A stretch of DNA of 64,000 nt, taken from assembly GCF_900323885.1 (NCBI RefSeq), contig NZ_OOHJ01000027.1:143358-207357 (forward strand), written 5' to 3'. A program made the position numbers and the translations under genes. The DNA comes from [Actinomadura] parvosata subsp. kistnae. GTDB lineage: Bacteria > Actinomycetota > Actinomycetes > Streptosporangiales > Streptosporangiaceae. Below are positions 15,219 through 23,718 of the stretch, one piece after another (within the stretch, counting starts at the first letter, position 1; each line of letters starts with the position of its first letter). The notes under the pieces were generated by a model. It ran no database searches and was not told the DNA's origin. It saw only the letters and a program-made list of their open reading frames with translations.

Positions 15219-16576
15219 CCACTCCGTTCAAGAACGGGTTCGCGCCGGTGAACGATGAGATCACCGCGTTCGACCTCGACGTCACCGGCCGCATCCCGGC
15301 CGAGCTCAACGGCCGCTACCTGCGCAACGGCCCCAACCCGCTCAGCCTCGACGACCCCAGCGCCGCGCACCTGTTCTTCGGCGAGGGCATGGTGCACGGG
15401 GTGCGGCTGCGCGACGGCCGCGCCGAGTGGTACCGCAACCGGTGGGTGCGCAGCGCCCACGTCGCCGAACGGCTCGGCGAGGAGCCCAGGCCGGGGCCCG
15501 TGCACGCGGGCATGGACTTCGCGGCCAACACCCACGTCATCGGGCTCGGCGGGCGCACGTTCGCCACCGTGGAGGCGGGGGCGCTGCCGTACGAGCTGGG
15601 GTACGAGCTCGACACCATCGGCGCGTGCGACTTCGACGGCGGGCTGTCCGGCGGGTTCGCCGCGCACACCCACCTCGACCCGGTCACCGGCGAGCTGCAC
15701 GCGCTGGCCTACTTCTTCGGCTGGGACCACCACCAGCACCTCGTGCTCGACCCCAAGGGCGTCGTCCGGCGCGTCACCGACATCCCGGTGCCCGACCAGC
15801 CGATGGTGCACGACTTCGCGCTCACCGAACGGTTCGTGGTGATCTACGACCTGCCCGTCACGTTCAGCATGCCCCACGCGGAGCGGGGGGACCGGCTGCC
15901 GTACGCGTGGAACGACGACCACCCCGCCCGCATCGGGCTCCTGTCGCGCGAGAGCGGCGAGCTGCGGTGGGTGGACGCGCCGTCGTGCTGGGTCTTCCAC
16001 ACGCTCAACGCCTACGACGACGGCGACCAGGTGGTCGTCGACGTGGTCAGCTACCCGAAGGGGTTCGTGGACGCGCGGCTCGACCTCGGCGGCGCGCCCA
16101 CGCTCGACCGCTGGCGGATCGACCTGACGACCGGCCGCGTCGGGCGGGCCACGCTCGACGACCGCGCCCAGGAGTTCCCGCGCATGGACGAGCGCCGCAC
16201 CGGCCGCCCCTACCGCTACGGCTACACCGCCGCCACCCGCGAGCTGTTCGACGTGGTGGGCGGCGTGCGGGGCAGCGAGCTGGAGGACCTGCCGGACGGC
16301 GCGTTCGACAACACGCTCATCAAGCACGACCTGCGGCACGGCACCCAGGAGGCGCGGCAGCTCGGGCGCGGCGCCTACGTGGGCGAGCCCGTCTTCGTCG
16401 GGGCGGGGGAGGCCGAGGACGACGGGTACGTGCTGTCGTTCGTCAACAACCCCGCCAGAGGGGCCGCCGACCTGGTCATCCTGTCCGCGCAGGACTTCAC
16501 GGGCGAGCCGGTCGCCACCGTGCACCTGCCCGCCCGGGTGCCGCTCGGCTTCCACGGAAGCTGGATCGCCGACTGA
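15215..16576 (+). CDS. Carotenoid cleavage oxygenase family protein
   Basis: A 453-residue beta-propeller non-heme iron oxygenase. The four conserved iron-ligand histidines can be assigned to AAHTHLDP, FGWDHHQHL, MVHDFALT and, at the C-terminus, GFHGSWI; RYLRNGPNP is the family N-terminal signature. Members cleave carotenoids, apocarotenoids or stilbenes such as resveratrol. No carotenoid biosynthesis gene is visible nearby, so a catabolic or detoxifying role under the TetR regulator is as likely as apocarotenoid synthesis. The 13-base GGAAGCTGGATCG at the 3' end is repeated at 16675-16687 in the 172-base gap before cmk. Confidence 0.92.
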   Translation: MTTPFKNGFAPVNDEITAFDLDVTGRIPAELNGRYLRNGPNPLSLDDPSAAHLFFGEGMVHGVRLRDGRAEWYRNRWVRSAHVAERLGEEPRPGPVHAGMDFAANTHVIGLGGRTFATVEAGALPYELGYELDTIGACDFDGGLSGGFAAHTHLDPVTGELHALAYFFGWDHHQHLVLDPKGVVRRVTDIPVPDQPMVHDFALTERFVVIYDLPVTFSMPHAERGDRLPYAWNDDHPARIGLLSRESGELRWVDAPSCWVFHTLNAYDDGDQVVVDVVSYPKGFVDARLDLGGAPTLDRWRIDLTTGRVGRATLDDRAQEFPRMDERRTGRPYRYGYTAATRELFDVVGGVRGSELEDLPDGAFDNTLIKHDLRHGTQEARQLGRGAYVGEPVFVGAGEAEDDGYVLSFVNNPARGAADLVILSAQDFTGEPVATVHLPARVPLGFHGSWIAD

Positions 16577-16748
16577 AAGCAAGCCCCGGATCGCCCGGCC
16601 GGGCGGGAGCCGGCGCGCCGTGCGAGGCGGGGGCTGGATCGCGGGCGGGGGCGGGCCGGATCGCGTGGCCGTATGGAAGCTGGATCGGCGGGTGAGCCGG
16701 AGGCGGTAGCCTCTTCAGGTTGGATCCACACGTGAAGAGGGAGAGACC

Positions 16749-17405
16749 GTGGCCGGTCTGGTCGTCGCCATGGACGGCCCTTCGGGGTCGGGTAAGTCGA
16801 GCGTGTCGCGCGGAGCCGCCCGCGCGCTTGGCCTGCGTTACCTCGACACCGGGGCGATGTACCGCGCGATGACCTGGTGGATGCTCCAGCAGGGCGTCGA
16901 CCTGACCGATCCCGCCGCCGTCGCGGCCCGCTGCGGCGAGCCCGCGATCGTCTCCGGCACCGACCCCGACGGCCCGGCCATCCACGTCGACGGCGTCGAC
17001 GTCGCGGGCCCGATCAGGGAGTCCGACGTCACGGGCGCGGTCTCGGCCGTCGCCGCCGTGCCGGAGGTGCGGGCGCGGCTCGTCGCGTTGCAGCGTGAGA
17101 TCATCGGCGCCGGTGACATCGTGGTCGAGGGCCGCGACATCGGCTCCGTCGTCTGGCCCGACGCCGCCGTCAAGATCTACCTGACGGCCAGCCCGGAGGC
17201 CCGTGCCCGCCGGCGCAGCGCCGAGGTGGCCGGCTCCACGGTGGAGGCGCAGCAGGAGGCCATGGCCCGGCGTGACACCCTGGACTCAACACGTAAGACC
17301 GACCCGCTCTCGATGGCGGCTGGCGCCATCGAGCTCGACACCACCGCGCTGACGCTCGACGAGGTCATCGCTGAGGTGCTGAGACTGGTCAAAGAGCGCA
17401 CCTGA
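16749..17405 (+). CDS. cmk: Cytidylate kinase
   Basis: A 218-residue (d)CMP kinase. The P-loop GPSGSGKSS lies at residues 10-18, followed by YLDTGAMYRA and, later, VVEGRDIGSVVWPDA, the family hallmark for substrate binding, and RRDTLDSTRKTDPL. It phosphorylates CMP and dCMP with ATP. Start GTG 16749 has GAGAGGGAGAG a few bases upstream. It is followed after 39 bases by der, the usual neighbour. Core synteny resumes here after the accessory block. Confidence 0.95.
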   Translation: MAGLVVAMDGPSGSGKSSVSRGAARALGLRYLDTGAMYRAMTWWMLQQGVDLTDPAAVAARCGEPAIVSGTDPDGPAIHVDGVDVAGPIRESDVTGAVSAVAAVPEVRARLVALQREIIGAGDIVVEGRDIGSVVWPDAAVKIYLTASPEARARRRSAEVAGSTVEAQQEAMARRDTLDSTRKTDPLSMAAGAIELDTTALTLDEVIAEVLRLVKERT

Positions 17406-17444
17406 GCCGTTCAGGTGCGGTACTCACCTTAAGGATGAAAAATC

Positions 17445-18839
17445 GTGTCAACGGGGGATTGGGTCGAGGCTGACCTCGACGAGCTGGAGATCGACGAGCA
17501 CGAGCACCACAGCGCGCCGCTGCCGGTCGTGGCCATCGTCGGGCGGCCGAACGTCGGCAAGTCCACGCTGGTCAACCGCATCATCGGCCGCCGCGAGGCG
17601 GTCGTCGAAGACGTGCCGGGCGTCACCCGCGACCGCGTCACCTACGACGCCAACTGGAACGGCCGCCGCTTCACCGTCGTCGACACCGGCGGCTGGGACC
17701 CTGACGCCACCGGCATGAACCTGCGCATCGCCGAGCAGGCGCAGGTCGCGGTCGAGCTGGCCGACGTGATCGTGTTCGTCGTGGACGCCACCGTGGGCGC
17801 GACCGACGCCGACGAGATCGTCGGCTCCGTGCTGCGCCAGTCGGGCAAGCCGGTCATCCTGGCCGCCAACAAGGTCGACAACCAGCAGCTCGAGCTGGAG
17901 GCCGCCGCGCTGTGGTCACTCGGGCTCGGCGAGCCGCACCCTGTCTCGGCCCTGCACGGGCGCTCCAGCGGAGACCTGCTCGACGTCGTGCTCGACGCGC
18001 TGCCCGAGACGCCCGCCGTCACGTTCGGCACCGAGCGCGGGCCCGCCCGCGTCGCGCTGCTCGGCAAGCCCAACGTCGGCAAGTCCTCCCTGCTCAACAA
18101 GCTGGCGGGAGAAGAGCGGGTGCTGGTCGACCCGATGGCGGGCACCACCCGCGACCCCGTCGACGAGCTGATCGAGCTCGGCGGGCGCACCTGGCGCTTC
18201 GTCGACACCGCCGGCATCCGGCGGCGCGACCGCGAGCTGCAGGGCGCCGACTTCTACGCCGCCATGCGCACCAGGGCCGCGCTCGAACGTACCGAGGTGG
18301 CGATCGTGCTGATCGACGCCAGCGAGCCGCTCACCGAGCAGGACCTGCGCATCATCGGCCTGGTCATCGAGTCCGGGCGGGCCATGGTCGTGGCCTTCAA
18401 CAAGTGGGACCTCGTCGACGAGGACCGCCGCTACTACCTGGAGAAGGAGATCGACCGGCAGCTCGTCCGCACCCCGTGGGCGCTGCGCGTCAACATCTCC
18501 GCCAAGACCGGACGGCACGTCGACCGGCTCGTCCCGGCCCTGGAGAAGGCGCTCGACTCCTGGTCCACGCGGGTGCCGACGGCCCGGCTCAACGCGTTCC
18601 TCACCGAGCTCGTGCAGCAGACGCCGCCGCCCGTGCGGGGCGGCAAGCAGCCGAAGATCCTCTTCGCCACGCAGGCGTCCGTCGAGCCGCCCAAGTTCGT
18701 GCTGTTCACCTCCGGCTGGCTGGAGGACACCTACCGGCGCTTCATCGAGCGGCGCATCCGCGAGGAGTTCGGCTTCGCCGGGTCGCCCATCGAGGTGACC
18801 ATGAAGATCCGCGAGAAGCGCGGCAAGAAGGACAAGTAA
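17445..18839 (+). CDS. der: Ribosome biogenesis GTPase Der (EngA)
   Basis: A 464-residue tandem GTPase. Two G domains are complete: GRPNVGKSTLVN, DTGGWDP and NKVD in the first; GKPNVGKSSLLN, DTAGI and NKWDLVD in the second. A KH-like domain occupies the last 90 residues and ends with a Lys-rich tail (REKRGKKDK). Der binds the 50S subunit and is needed for its assembly. Length agrees with actinobacterial homologues. A strong hairpin follows the stop. Confidence 0.96.
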   Translation: MSTGDWVEADLDELEIDEHEHHSAPLPVVAIVGRPNVGKSTLVNRIIGRREAVVEDVPGVTRDRVTYDANWNGRRFTVVDTGGWDPDATGMNLRIAEQAQVAVELADVIVFVVDATVGATDADEIVGSVLRQSGKPVILAANKVDNQQLELEAAALWSLGLGEPHPVSALHGRSSGDLLDVVLDALPETPAVTFGTERGPARVALLGKPNVGKSSLLNKLAGEERVLVDPMAGTTRDPVDELIELGGRTWRFVDTAGIRRRDRELQGADFYAAMRTRAALERTEVAIVLIDASEPLTEQDLRIIGLVIESGRAMVVAFNKWDLVDEDRRYYLEKEIDRQLVRTPWALRVNISAKTGRHVDRLVPALEKALDSWSTRVPTARLNAFLTELVQQTPPPVRGGKQPKILFATQASVEPPKFVLFTSGWLEDTYRRFIERRIREEFGFAGSPIEVTMKIREKRGKKDK

Positions 18840-18846
18840 TCGTTTT

Positions 18847-18881
18847 GCCGCCGATCCCCGCGTGATCGTAGGATCGGCGGC
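18847..18881 (+). terminator. Hairpin terminator after der
   Basis: GCCGCCGATCC (18847-18857) and GGATCGGCGGC (18871-18881) form an 11-bp perfect stem with a 13-base loop, starting seven bases past the der stop codon. Confidence 0.75.
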
Positions 18882-18887
18882 AACGCG

Positions 18888-19130
18888 TTGACGGAGACGA
18901 GTAGCCAGCGGCCCCGCACGGGCCGAGAGAGCCGCCGGTAGCTGCGAAGGCGGTGCCGTGCCCCGCTGGTGAAGACACTCCCGAGTGCGGGGAGGAAATG
19001 CCCCGCCGGCCTGACCCCCGTCATCGGGTCATCGAGGCCGTCCCCACGGGGCGGCGAAAGTGCGGTGGCACCGGGAGCTCCCTTCTCCCCCGCACTCCCA
19101 AGGGGTCATGCACTTCCTCATGAGGAGCTG
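18888..19130 (+). ncRNA. T-box riboswitch leader (tRNA-Asp responsive) of aspS
   Basis: The leader has T-box features in order: AGACGAGTAG (stem I base), AGAGAG and GCTGCGAAGG (distal stem I elements), the specifier region GTGAA-GAC-ACTCCCGAG with GAC at 18974-18976, and the T-box GTGCGGTGGCACCGGGAG at 19060-19077. The bulge UGGC (19066-19069) would pair with a GCCA acceptor end, as in tRNA-Asp, whose discriminator is G. AGTGCGG (19059-19065) can alternatively pair with CCGCACT (19090-19096), giving the off-state. There is no U tract, and CTCC stretches could pair with the GAGGAG ribosome site (19122-19127), so translational control, as in other actinobacterial T-boxes, is likely. Confidence 0.85.
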
Positions 19131-19132
19131 TG

Positions 19133-20454
19133 ATGATCTCTCGTGTCATGTCGGCGGAGCTCGCGAAGCACGCCGGCCAACGAGTGACGATCGCCGGCTG
19201 GGTCCATCGCCGCCGGCAACTCAAATCCGTGTCCTTCCTCGTCGTCAGGGACCGCACCGGGCTGGCGCAGGTCGTCGTGCCCGGAGACGCCGCGGGTGCC
19301 CTGACCGGCGAGGCCGCCGGTGTTGCTGCCGGGGTCGGCGCTGGTGACCTGCCGTCCGAGGAGAGCGTCGTGCGCGTCACCGGCACGGTGGCGGCCAGCG
19401 AGCAGGCGCCCGGCGGCCACGAGCTGGTCGCGCCCGAGATCCACGTGCTCGCCCGGCCGGCCACCGCGCCGCCGTTCGACCTGTACCGGCCCGTGGTCGG
19501 GGCGGCGCTGCCGACCGTGCTCGACCACGCCCCCGTGGCGCTGCGGCACCCGCTGCTGCGCGCCGGGCTGGAGATCTCGGCCGCCAGTGCGGCCGGGTTC
19601 CGCGAGACGCTCGACCGGCTCGGCTTCACCGAAATCCACACGCCCAAGATCGTCGGCTCGGCCACCGAGTCGGGCGCGAACGTCTTCGGCCTCGACTACT
19701 TCGGCCGGCCCGCCTACCTCGCCCAGTCGCCCCAGTTCTACAAGCAGGCGATGGTCGGGGTGTTCGAGCGGGTCTACGAGGTGGGGCCCGTCTTCCGCGC
19801 CGAGCCGCACGACACCGTACGGCACCTGGCCCAGTACACGAGCCTCGACGCCGAGCTCGGCTTCGTCCGCGACCACCGCGACGTCATGGCCGTGCTGCGG
19901 GAGGCGGTGGCGGGCATGATCGAGTCGGTACGCCTGCGCGCCCCGCCGCGCTCGACCTGCTCGGCGTCGTGCCTCCCACGGTGCCCGCCGAGATCCCCGC
20001 CATCCACTTCACCGAGGCGCAGCGGCTCACCTCCTCCAACGAGCCCGACCTGTCGCCCGCGCAGGAACGGTGGCTGTCGGAGTGGGCCGAGCGGGAGCAC
20101 GGCTCCGAGTTCCTGTTCGTCACCGGGTACCCGATGAGCAAGCGCCCCTTCTACACCCACCCCGACCCCGGGCGGCCTGGTTACACCAACGGCTTCGACC
20201 TGCTCTTCCGCGGGATGGAGCTGGTCACCGGCGGGCAGCGGCTGCACCGGTACGAGGACTACGTGCGGGCACTGGCCGAGCGGGGCGAGGGGACAGCGGC
20301 GTACGAAGGGTATCTCCAGGCCTTCCGGTACGGGATGCCGCCGCACGGCGGGTTCGCACTGGGGCTGGAGCGGTGGACGGCGCGGCTGACGGGCGCGGCG
20401 AACGTCCGGCAGACGACGGCGTTCCCCCGCGACCTGCACCGGCTCTCACCCTGA
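19133..20454 (+). CDS. aspS: Aspartyl-tRNA synthetase, archaeal/non-discriminating type, with one frame break
   Basis: A class II synthetase of about 440 residues: an OB-fold anticodon domain (RVTIAGWVHRRRQLKSVSFL), motif 2 region (GPVFRAEPHDTVRHLAQYTSLD), and, after a frame change, FDLLFRGMELVTGGQRLHRYEDY and motif 3 GFALGLERW. The short form without the bacterial insertion domain matches archaeal-type AspRS, also called aspartate-tRNA(Asn) ligase. The frame moves by -1 at CCCC (19941-19944); adding one C gives a continuous ...RLRAPAALDLLGVV... junction. No other damage is seen, so I suspect a consensus error and not a real pseudogene. ATG 19133 is preceded by GAGGAG and the T-box leader. 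Confidence 0.85.
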
Positions 20455-20472
20455 CCACCGCATGACACCACC

Positions 20473-20509
20473 GCGTGCCCGCCTCCGCTCATGGGCGGGG
20501 CGGGCACGC
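20473..20509. terminator. Bidirectional hairpin between aspS and the MFS gene
   Basis: GCGTGCCCGCC (20473-20483) and GGCGGGCACGC (20499-20509) form a perfect 11-bp stem between the two convergent genes. Confidence 0.75.
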
Positions 20510-20510
20510 C

Positions 20511-22391
20511 TCAGCGGCGCGGCATGAGGGCGGCGACCGCCGCGCCCAGCACGCAGATGAGCGCCGTCACCAGGAACATCTCCGTGTACTCCGTGTGCAG
20601 GGCCGCCTGCACCTTCGCCGTGTAGTCGGCCAGTTGCCGCTGGTACGTCTCCGGATCCACGCCGAACGGGAGCGGCGTGTCCAGGTGCGCCGTCAGCGAC
20701 TGGAACCGGTGGAACCCCCACGCCGACACGGCCGCGATGCCGATCAGCATGCCCATCATCCTGGCCACCACGACCGCCGCCGACGCCACCCCGTGCTGCG
20801 CCGCCGTGCTCGCCCGCAGCACCGCCGACGACACCGGCGCGATCACCAGCCCCAGGCCCAGACCGGCCAGCACCAGGTCACGGTCCAGCGTCAGGCCCGC
20901 CCCCGCCAGGTCGAGCGGCCAGCGGCTCATCAGCCAGTAACCTCCGGCCGCCAGCACCATGCCCGCCACCGCCACGGCCCGGTCGCCCAGCCTGCGCGCC
21001 AGCAGCCCGCCCAGCAGCGCCGCCACCGTCAGCGCCGCCAGGAACCTGGCCAGCACCAGCGCCGCCGCCAGCGGCTCCTTGCCCAGCAGCGTCTGCGCCG
21101 TGAGCTGCACGAACACCATCGTGACCAGGAGCGCGGCGCCGGCCAGGAAACTCACGGCCAACGTGGCCAGGAGCGGGCCCTTGCGGGTGGTGGTGAGGTC
21201 GAGCAGGCGCACGGGGGAGCGGATCTCCCACCACACGAACGCCACCCCCGCGACCACGCCGGCCGCGATCACCGGCGGGCCCCACGGCGGGAGGACGGTG
21301 GTGGCCGGGTCGGGGTTGTAGAGCCCCACGACCAGCAGCCCCAACGCCAACGCCAGCAACACCCCACCGACCACATCCACCCGCCCGACCCGCACACCGC
21401 CGCCCGCGCGCTCGGCCCCCGCACCGCCGCCCGTGTGCTCGGCCTGCGCGCTCCCGGTCGCCTGCTCGGCCACCGCACCGCCGGTCGCGTGCTCGGCGTG
21501 TGCGCTCCCGGCTGACTGCTCGGTCTGCGCATGGTCGGCCGCGTGCTCGGCCACCGCACCGCCGGTGACCTGTTCGGCCTGCGCACCATGGGCTGCTCGC
21601 GCCGCCGCGTCGGGCGTGGCTTCGGGCGTTGTCGTGTGGGGCGCGAGGTCCGGCGCTGCACCCCGCGTCAAGGGTGCGGTGGTGTGGGCTGTGGCGCCGG
21701 CCGTGGTCGCGTGGGGCATGGTGCCCGGCGACGCCTGGGCGCCGAGTGGAGGTGGCGGGTTCGTGCCGGGCGTGGGTGGCGGGTTCGGGGCGGGTGGGTG
21801 TGGGGGGACGGTGAAGTGGATGGCGAGGGCGGCCAGGGCGGCGAGGGGGACGTTGATCCAGAAGATGGCGTGCCAGCCCCCAAGCTCCACGCCCGCCACC
21901 ACGGTGCTGGGGACCAGTGCCAGCGCGCCGCCGTACAGGGGGCCGAGGGCGCTGCCCAGTTCCTGGGCGGCGCCCACCGCGCCCAGGGCGACGGGCCGCT
22001 CGCGTTCGTCCCACAGGTCGCCGATGAGTGCCATCGTGATCGGCAGCAGCGCGCCCCCGGCCACCCCCTGCACGGTACGCCCGGCCACCACCATGGTCTC
22101 CCCGGCGGCCAGCGCGGTCAGGACGGAGCCGAGGGCGAAGGCCGCCAGGCAGGCGTGGATGAGGGGGCGGCGGCCGTAGCGGTCGGAGAGACGGCCGAGC
22201 AGCGGCATCGCGGCGACGTACCCGAGCAGGAAGCCCGTGACGATGGGGGTGGCCCGCTCCAGGTGGTTGAGCGGGATGCCGACGTCCTCGGCGATGTCGA
22301 TCAGGACGGTGACCACAACGTACGCGTCGAGCGCCGCGAGCAGCACCACCGCGCCGCCCGCGCCGAGCACCACCCGCCGGGCCCGCCTCAT
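20511..22391 (-). CDS. MFS transporter (DHA2-like, P55 type) with a long low-complexity loop
   Basis: A 626-residue major facilitator protein. The first half has the cytoplasmic signature GRLSDRYGRRP after the second span and VAGRTVQGVAGGALLP further on. Between the first six and remaining spans (about residues 205-350) lies a 140-residue loop rich in Pro, Ala, Thr and His with repeats of the type (G/T)GGAVAEHA and GSAQAEHT. Spacing from the LprG-like lipoprotein upstream is 34 bases on the same strand, resembling the lprG-p55 lipid and drug efflux pair of mycobacteria. The substrate is not known; lipid export is an inference from the pairing. Confidence 0.85.
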   Translation of the reverse strand: MRRARRVVLGAGGAVVLLAALDAYVVVTVLIDIAEDVGIPLNHLERATPIVTGFLLGYVAAMPLLGRLSDRYGRRPLIHACLAAFALGSVLTALAAGETMVVAGRTVQGVAGGALLPITMALIGDLWDERERPVALGAVGAAQELGSALGPLYGGALALVPSTVVAGVELGGWHAIFWINVPLAALAALAIHFTVPPHPPAPNPPPTPGTNPPPPLGAQASPGTMPHATTAGATAHTTAPLTRGAAPDLAPHTTTPEATPDAAARAAHGAQAEQVTGGAVAEHAADHAQTEQSAGSAHAEHATGGAVAEQATGSAQAEHTGGGAGAERAGGGVRVGRVDVVGGVLLALALGLLVVGLYNPDPATTVLPPWGPPVIAAGVVAGVAFVWWEIRSPVRLLDLTTTRKGPLLATLAVSFLAGAALLVTMVFVQLTAQTLLGKEPLAAALVLARFLAALTVAALLGGLLARRLGDRAVAVAGMVLAAGGYWLMSRWPLDLAGAGLTLDRDLVLAGLGLGLVIAPVSSAVLRASTAAQHGVASAAVVVARMMGMLIGIAAVSAWGFHRFQSLTAHLDTPLPFGVDPETYQRQLADYTAKVQAALHTEYTEMFLVTALICVLGAAVAALMPRR

Positions 22392-22425
22392 CTCGCGGAC
22401 CTCGCCGGAGGTCGTCTCATGGGGC

Positions 22426-23076
22426 TCACCCTGCGGCGGGCGGCGTGATCGTGACGGGCGCGTCGTAGTCGCTGAACGACACCGTGACGGTGCCGCCCTG
22501 CAACGGCAGGCTCGCCTTGGTGAGGCGGCTGGTGGCCTGGTCGAGCCAGACCTTGGCGTTGACGCCCTGGGTGACGCCGGGCACGATCGGCGCGATGACG
22601 TTGGCGGGGAGGGTGGCGGCGACCCGGTAGGAGCCGGACTCGGCGGCCTCGACCTTGGGGTCGGTGGCGGAGGCGAGCAGGTTGGCGATGCCCTTGGCGG
22701 GCGCCAGGATCGCGGACGGGTCGTAGTACTGGGCGAGCTGCTGCTTGCTCATCTTCTGGAAGCCGCCGGTGGGCCCCTTGAAGTGCACCGTCTCACCGAC
22801 GAGGGTGAAGGAGACCTCCTGGAGGCTGCCCAGGATGTTCAGGGTGAGCGTGCCGTCGGCGTCGCCGCCTGCGGTGAGCCGGCCGTCGGCCTTGGTGATC
22901 GGCAGGTTGGGCTTGCCTTCCGTGGTGATCGAGAAGCCGGCCGACTTGACGGCCTTCATGGCCTCGGCGGCCTTCTTCATCAGGTCGGGCCCGGCGGGCA
23001 GCTCGGCCCCGCCGCCACCCGACGAGCACGCCGCCGCTAACGCGAGCACGGCGACGACGAGGAGTCTTCTGAGCAT
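22426..23076 (-). CDS. LppX/LprG-family lipoprotein
   Basis: A 216-residue secreted lipoprotein. The signal peptide MLRRLLVVAVLALAAAC ends in a lipobox (LAAA-C), followed by a Ser/Gly linker. The mature part has the LppX_LprAFG pattern (VKSAGFSITTEGKPNLPITKADGRLTAGG, and a C-terminal VWLDQATSRLTKASL). Family members carry triacylated lipids or glycolipids in a hydrophobic pocket across the envelope. The MFS gene follows on the same strand. In mycobacteria LprG works with the MFS pump P55; here, in a probably mycolate-free organism, the cargo is unknown. Confidence 0.88.
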   Translation of the reverse strand: MLRRLLVVAVLALAAACSSGGGGAELPAGPDLMKKAAEAMKAVKSAGFSITTEGKPNLPITKADGRLTAGGDADGTLTLNILGSLQEVSFTLVGETVHFKGPTGGFQKMSKQQLAQYYDPSAILAPAKGIANLLASATDPKVEAAESGSYRVAATLPANVIAPIVPGVTQGVNAKVWLDQATSRLTKASLPLQGGTVTVSFSDYDAPVTITPPAAG

Positions 23077-23132
23077 GCCCGGATCGTATCGACCGTCGGC
23101 TCGGGTCGCGCACGGTCGCCGATATCGGTTGG

Positions 23133-23209
23133 GTGTCAGCGCAGGCCCCCGGGTCTCGGCGCAGGCCCCCGGATGTCAGCGCAGGCCCCCCGGGCTCAGC
23201 GCGGGCCGG
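23133..23209. repeat. Short tandem repeat, 20-base period
   Basis: About 3.7 copies of a unit like TCAGCGCAGGCCCCCGGATG start near 23136, 23156, 23176 and 23196. They lie in the 149-base gap between the lprG-like start and the end of the marR gene. No open frame uses them. Confidence 0.7.
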
Positions 23210-23225
23210 ACGTCGGCACAGCGCG

Positions 23226-23684
23226 TCAGCGGAGCTTCTTCAGGTGCTCCACCAGCGGCGCGTACGCCTCCTCGATGGCTTCGAGCTGGTCGTCGGTGAG
23301 CCGGTCGACGAAGTGCTCGCGGACGCCCGCCACGTGGTGCGGCGCGACCCGCTGGATCGTGTCCCAGCCCTCGTCGGTCAGCACCGCGTACGTGCCCCTC
23401 CGGTCGTCGCGGCAGTCTTCCCTGACGACCAGGCCCTTGGCCTCCATGCGGGAGATCTGGTGCGACAGCCGGCTGCGCGACTGGATGGTCGCGTCGGCCA
23501 GGTCGCTCATCCGCATGCGCCGGCCCTGGCTCTCGGAGAGGTTAACGAGGATCTCGTAGTCGTTCAACGAGAGTGAGTGCTCCTGCAGCTCGCGGTCGAG
23601 CCGGTGCATGAGGAGCTTGTGCAGCGCCAGGTGTGTACGCCAGGCACGCTGTTCGGCGGGTGAAAGCCAGCGAGGCGCGCTCAT
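23226..23684 (-). CDS. MarR-family transcriptional regulator
   Basis: A 152-residue MarR protein. The winged helix reads RMSDLADATIQSRSRLSHQISRM followed by the wing CRDDRRGTYAVLTDEG; an N-terminal helix contains LALHKLLMHRLDRELQ. ATG 23684 is the start that fits the family; the frame continues upstream over the divergent CDF gene without meaning. It faces the cation efflux gene (ATG 23719) with only 34 bases between start codons, so it may control that gene or itself. Confidence 0.92.
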   Translation of the reverse strand: MSAPRWLSPAEQRAWRTHLALHKLLMHRLDRELQEHSLSLNDYEILVNLSESQGRRMRMSDLADATIQSRSRLSHQISRMEAKGLVVREDCRDDRRGTYAVLTDEGWDTIQRVAPHHVAGVREHFVDRLTDDQLEAIEEAYAPLVEHLKKLR

Positions 23685-23718
23685 GATCCCCAATCTAGCG
23701 CACGTAGAGTTGAACACC

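Noticed and set aside
19133..20454. aspS as a genuine pseudogene
   Set aside because: One base restores a full-length family-like protein, the T-box leader is intact, and similar homopolymer breaks occur in other core genes; an error is more likely than decay.
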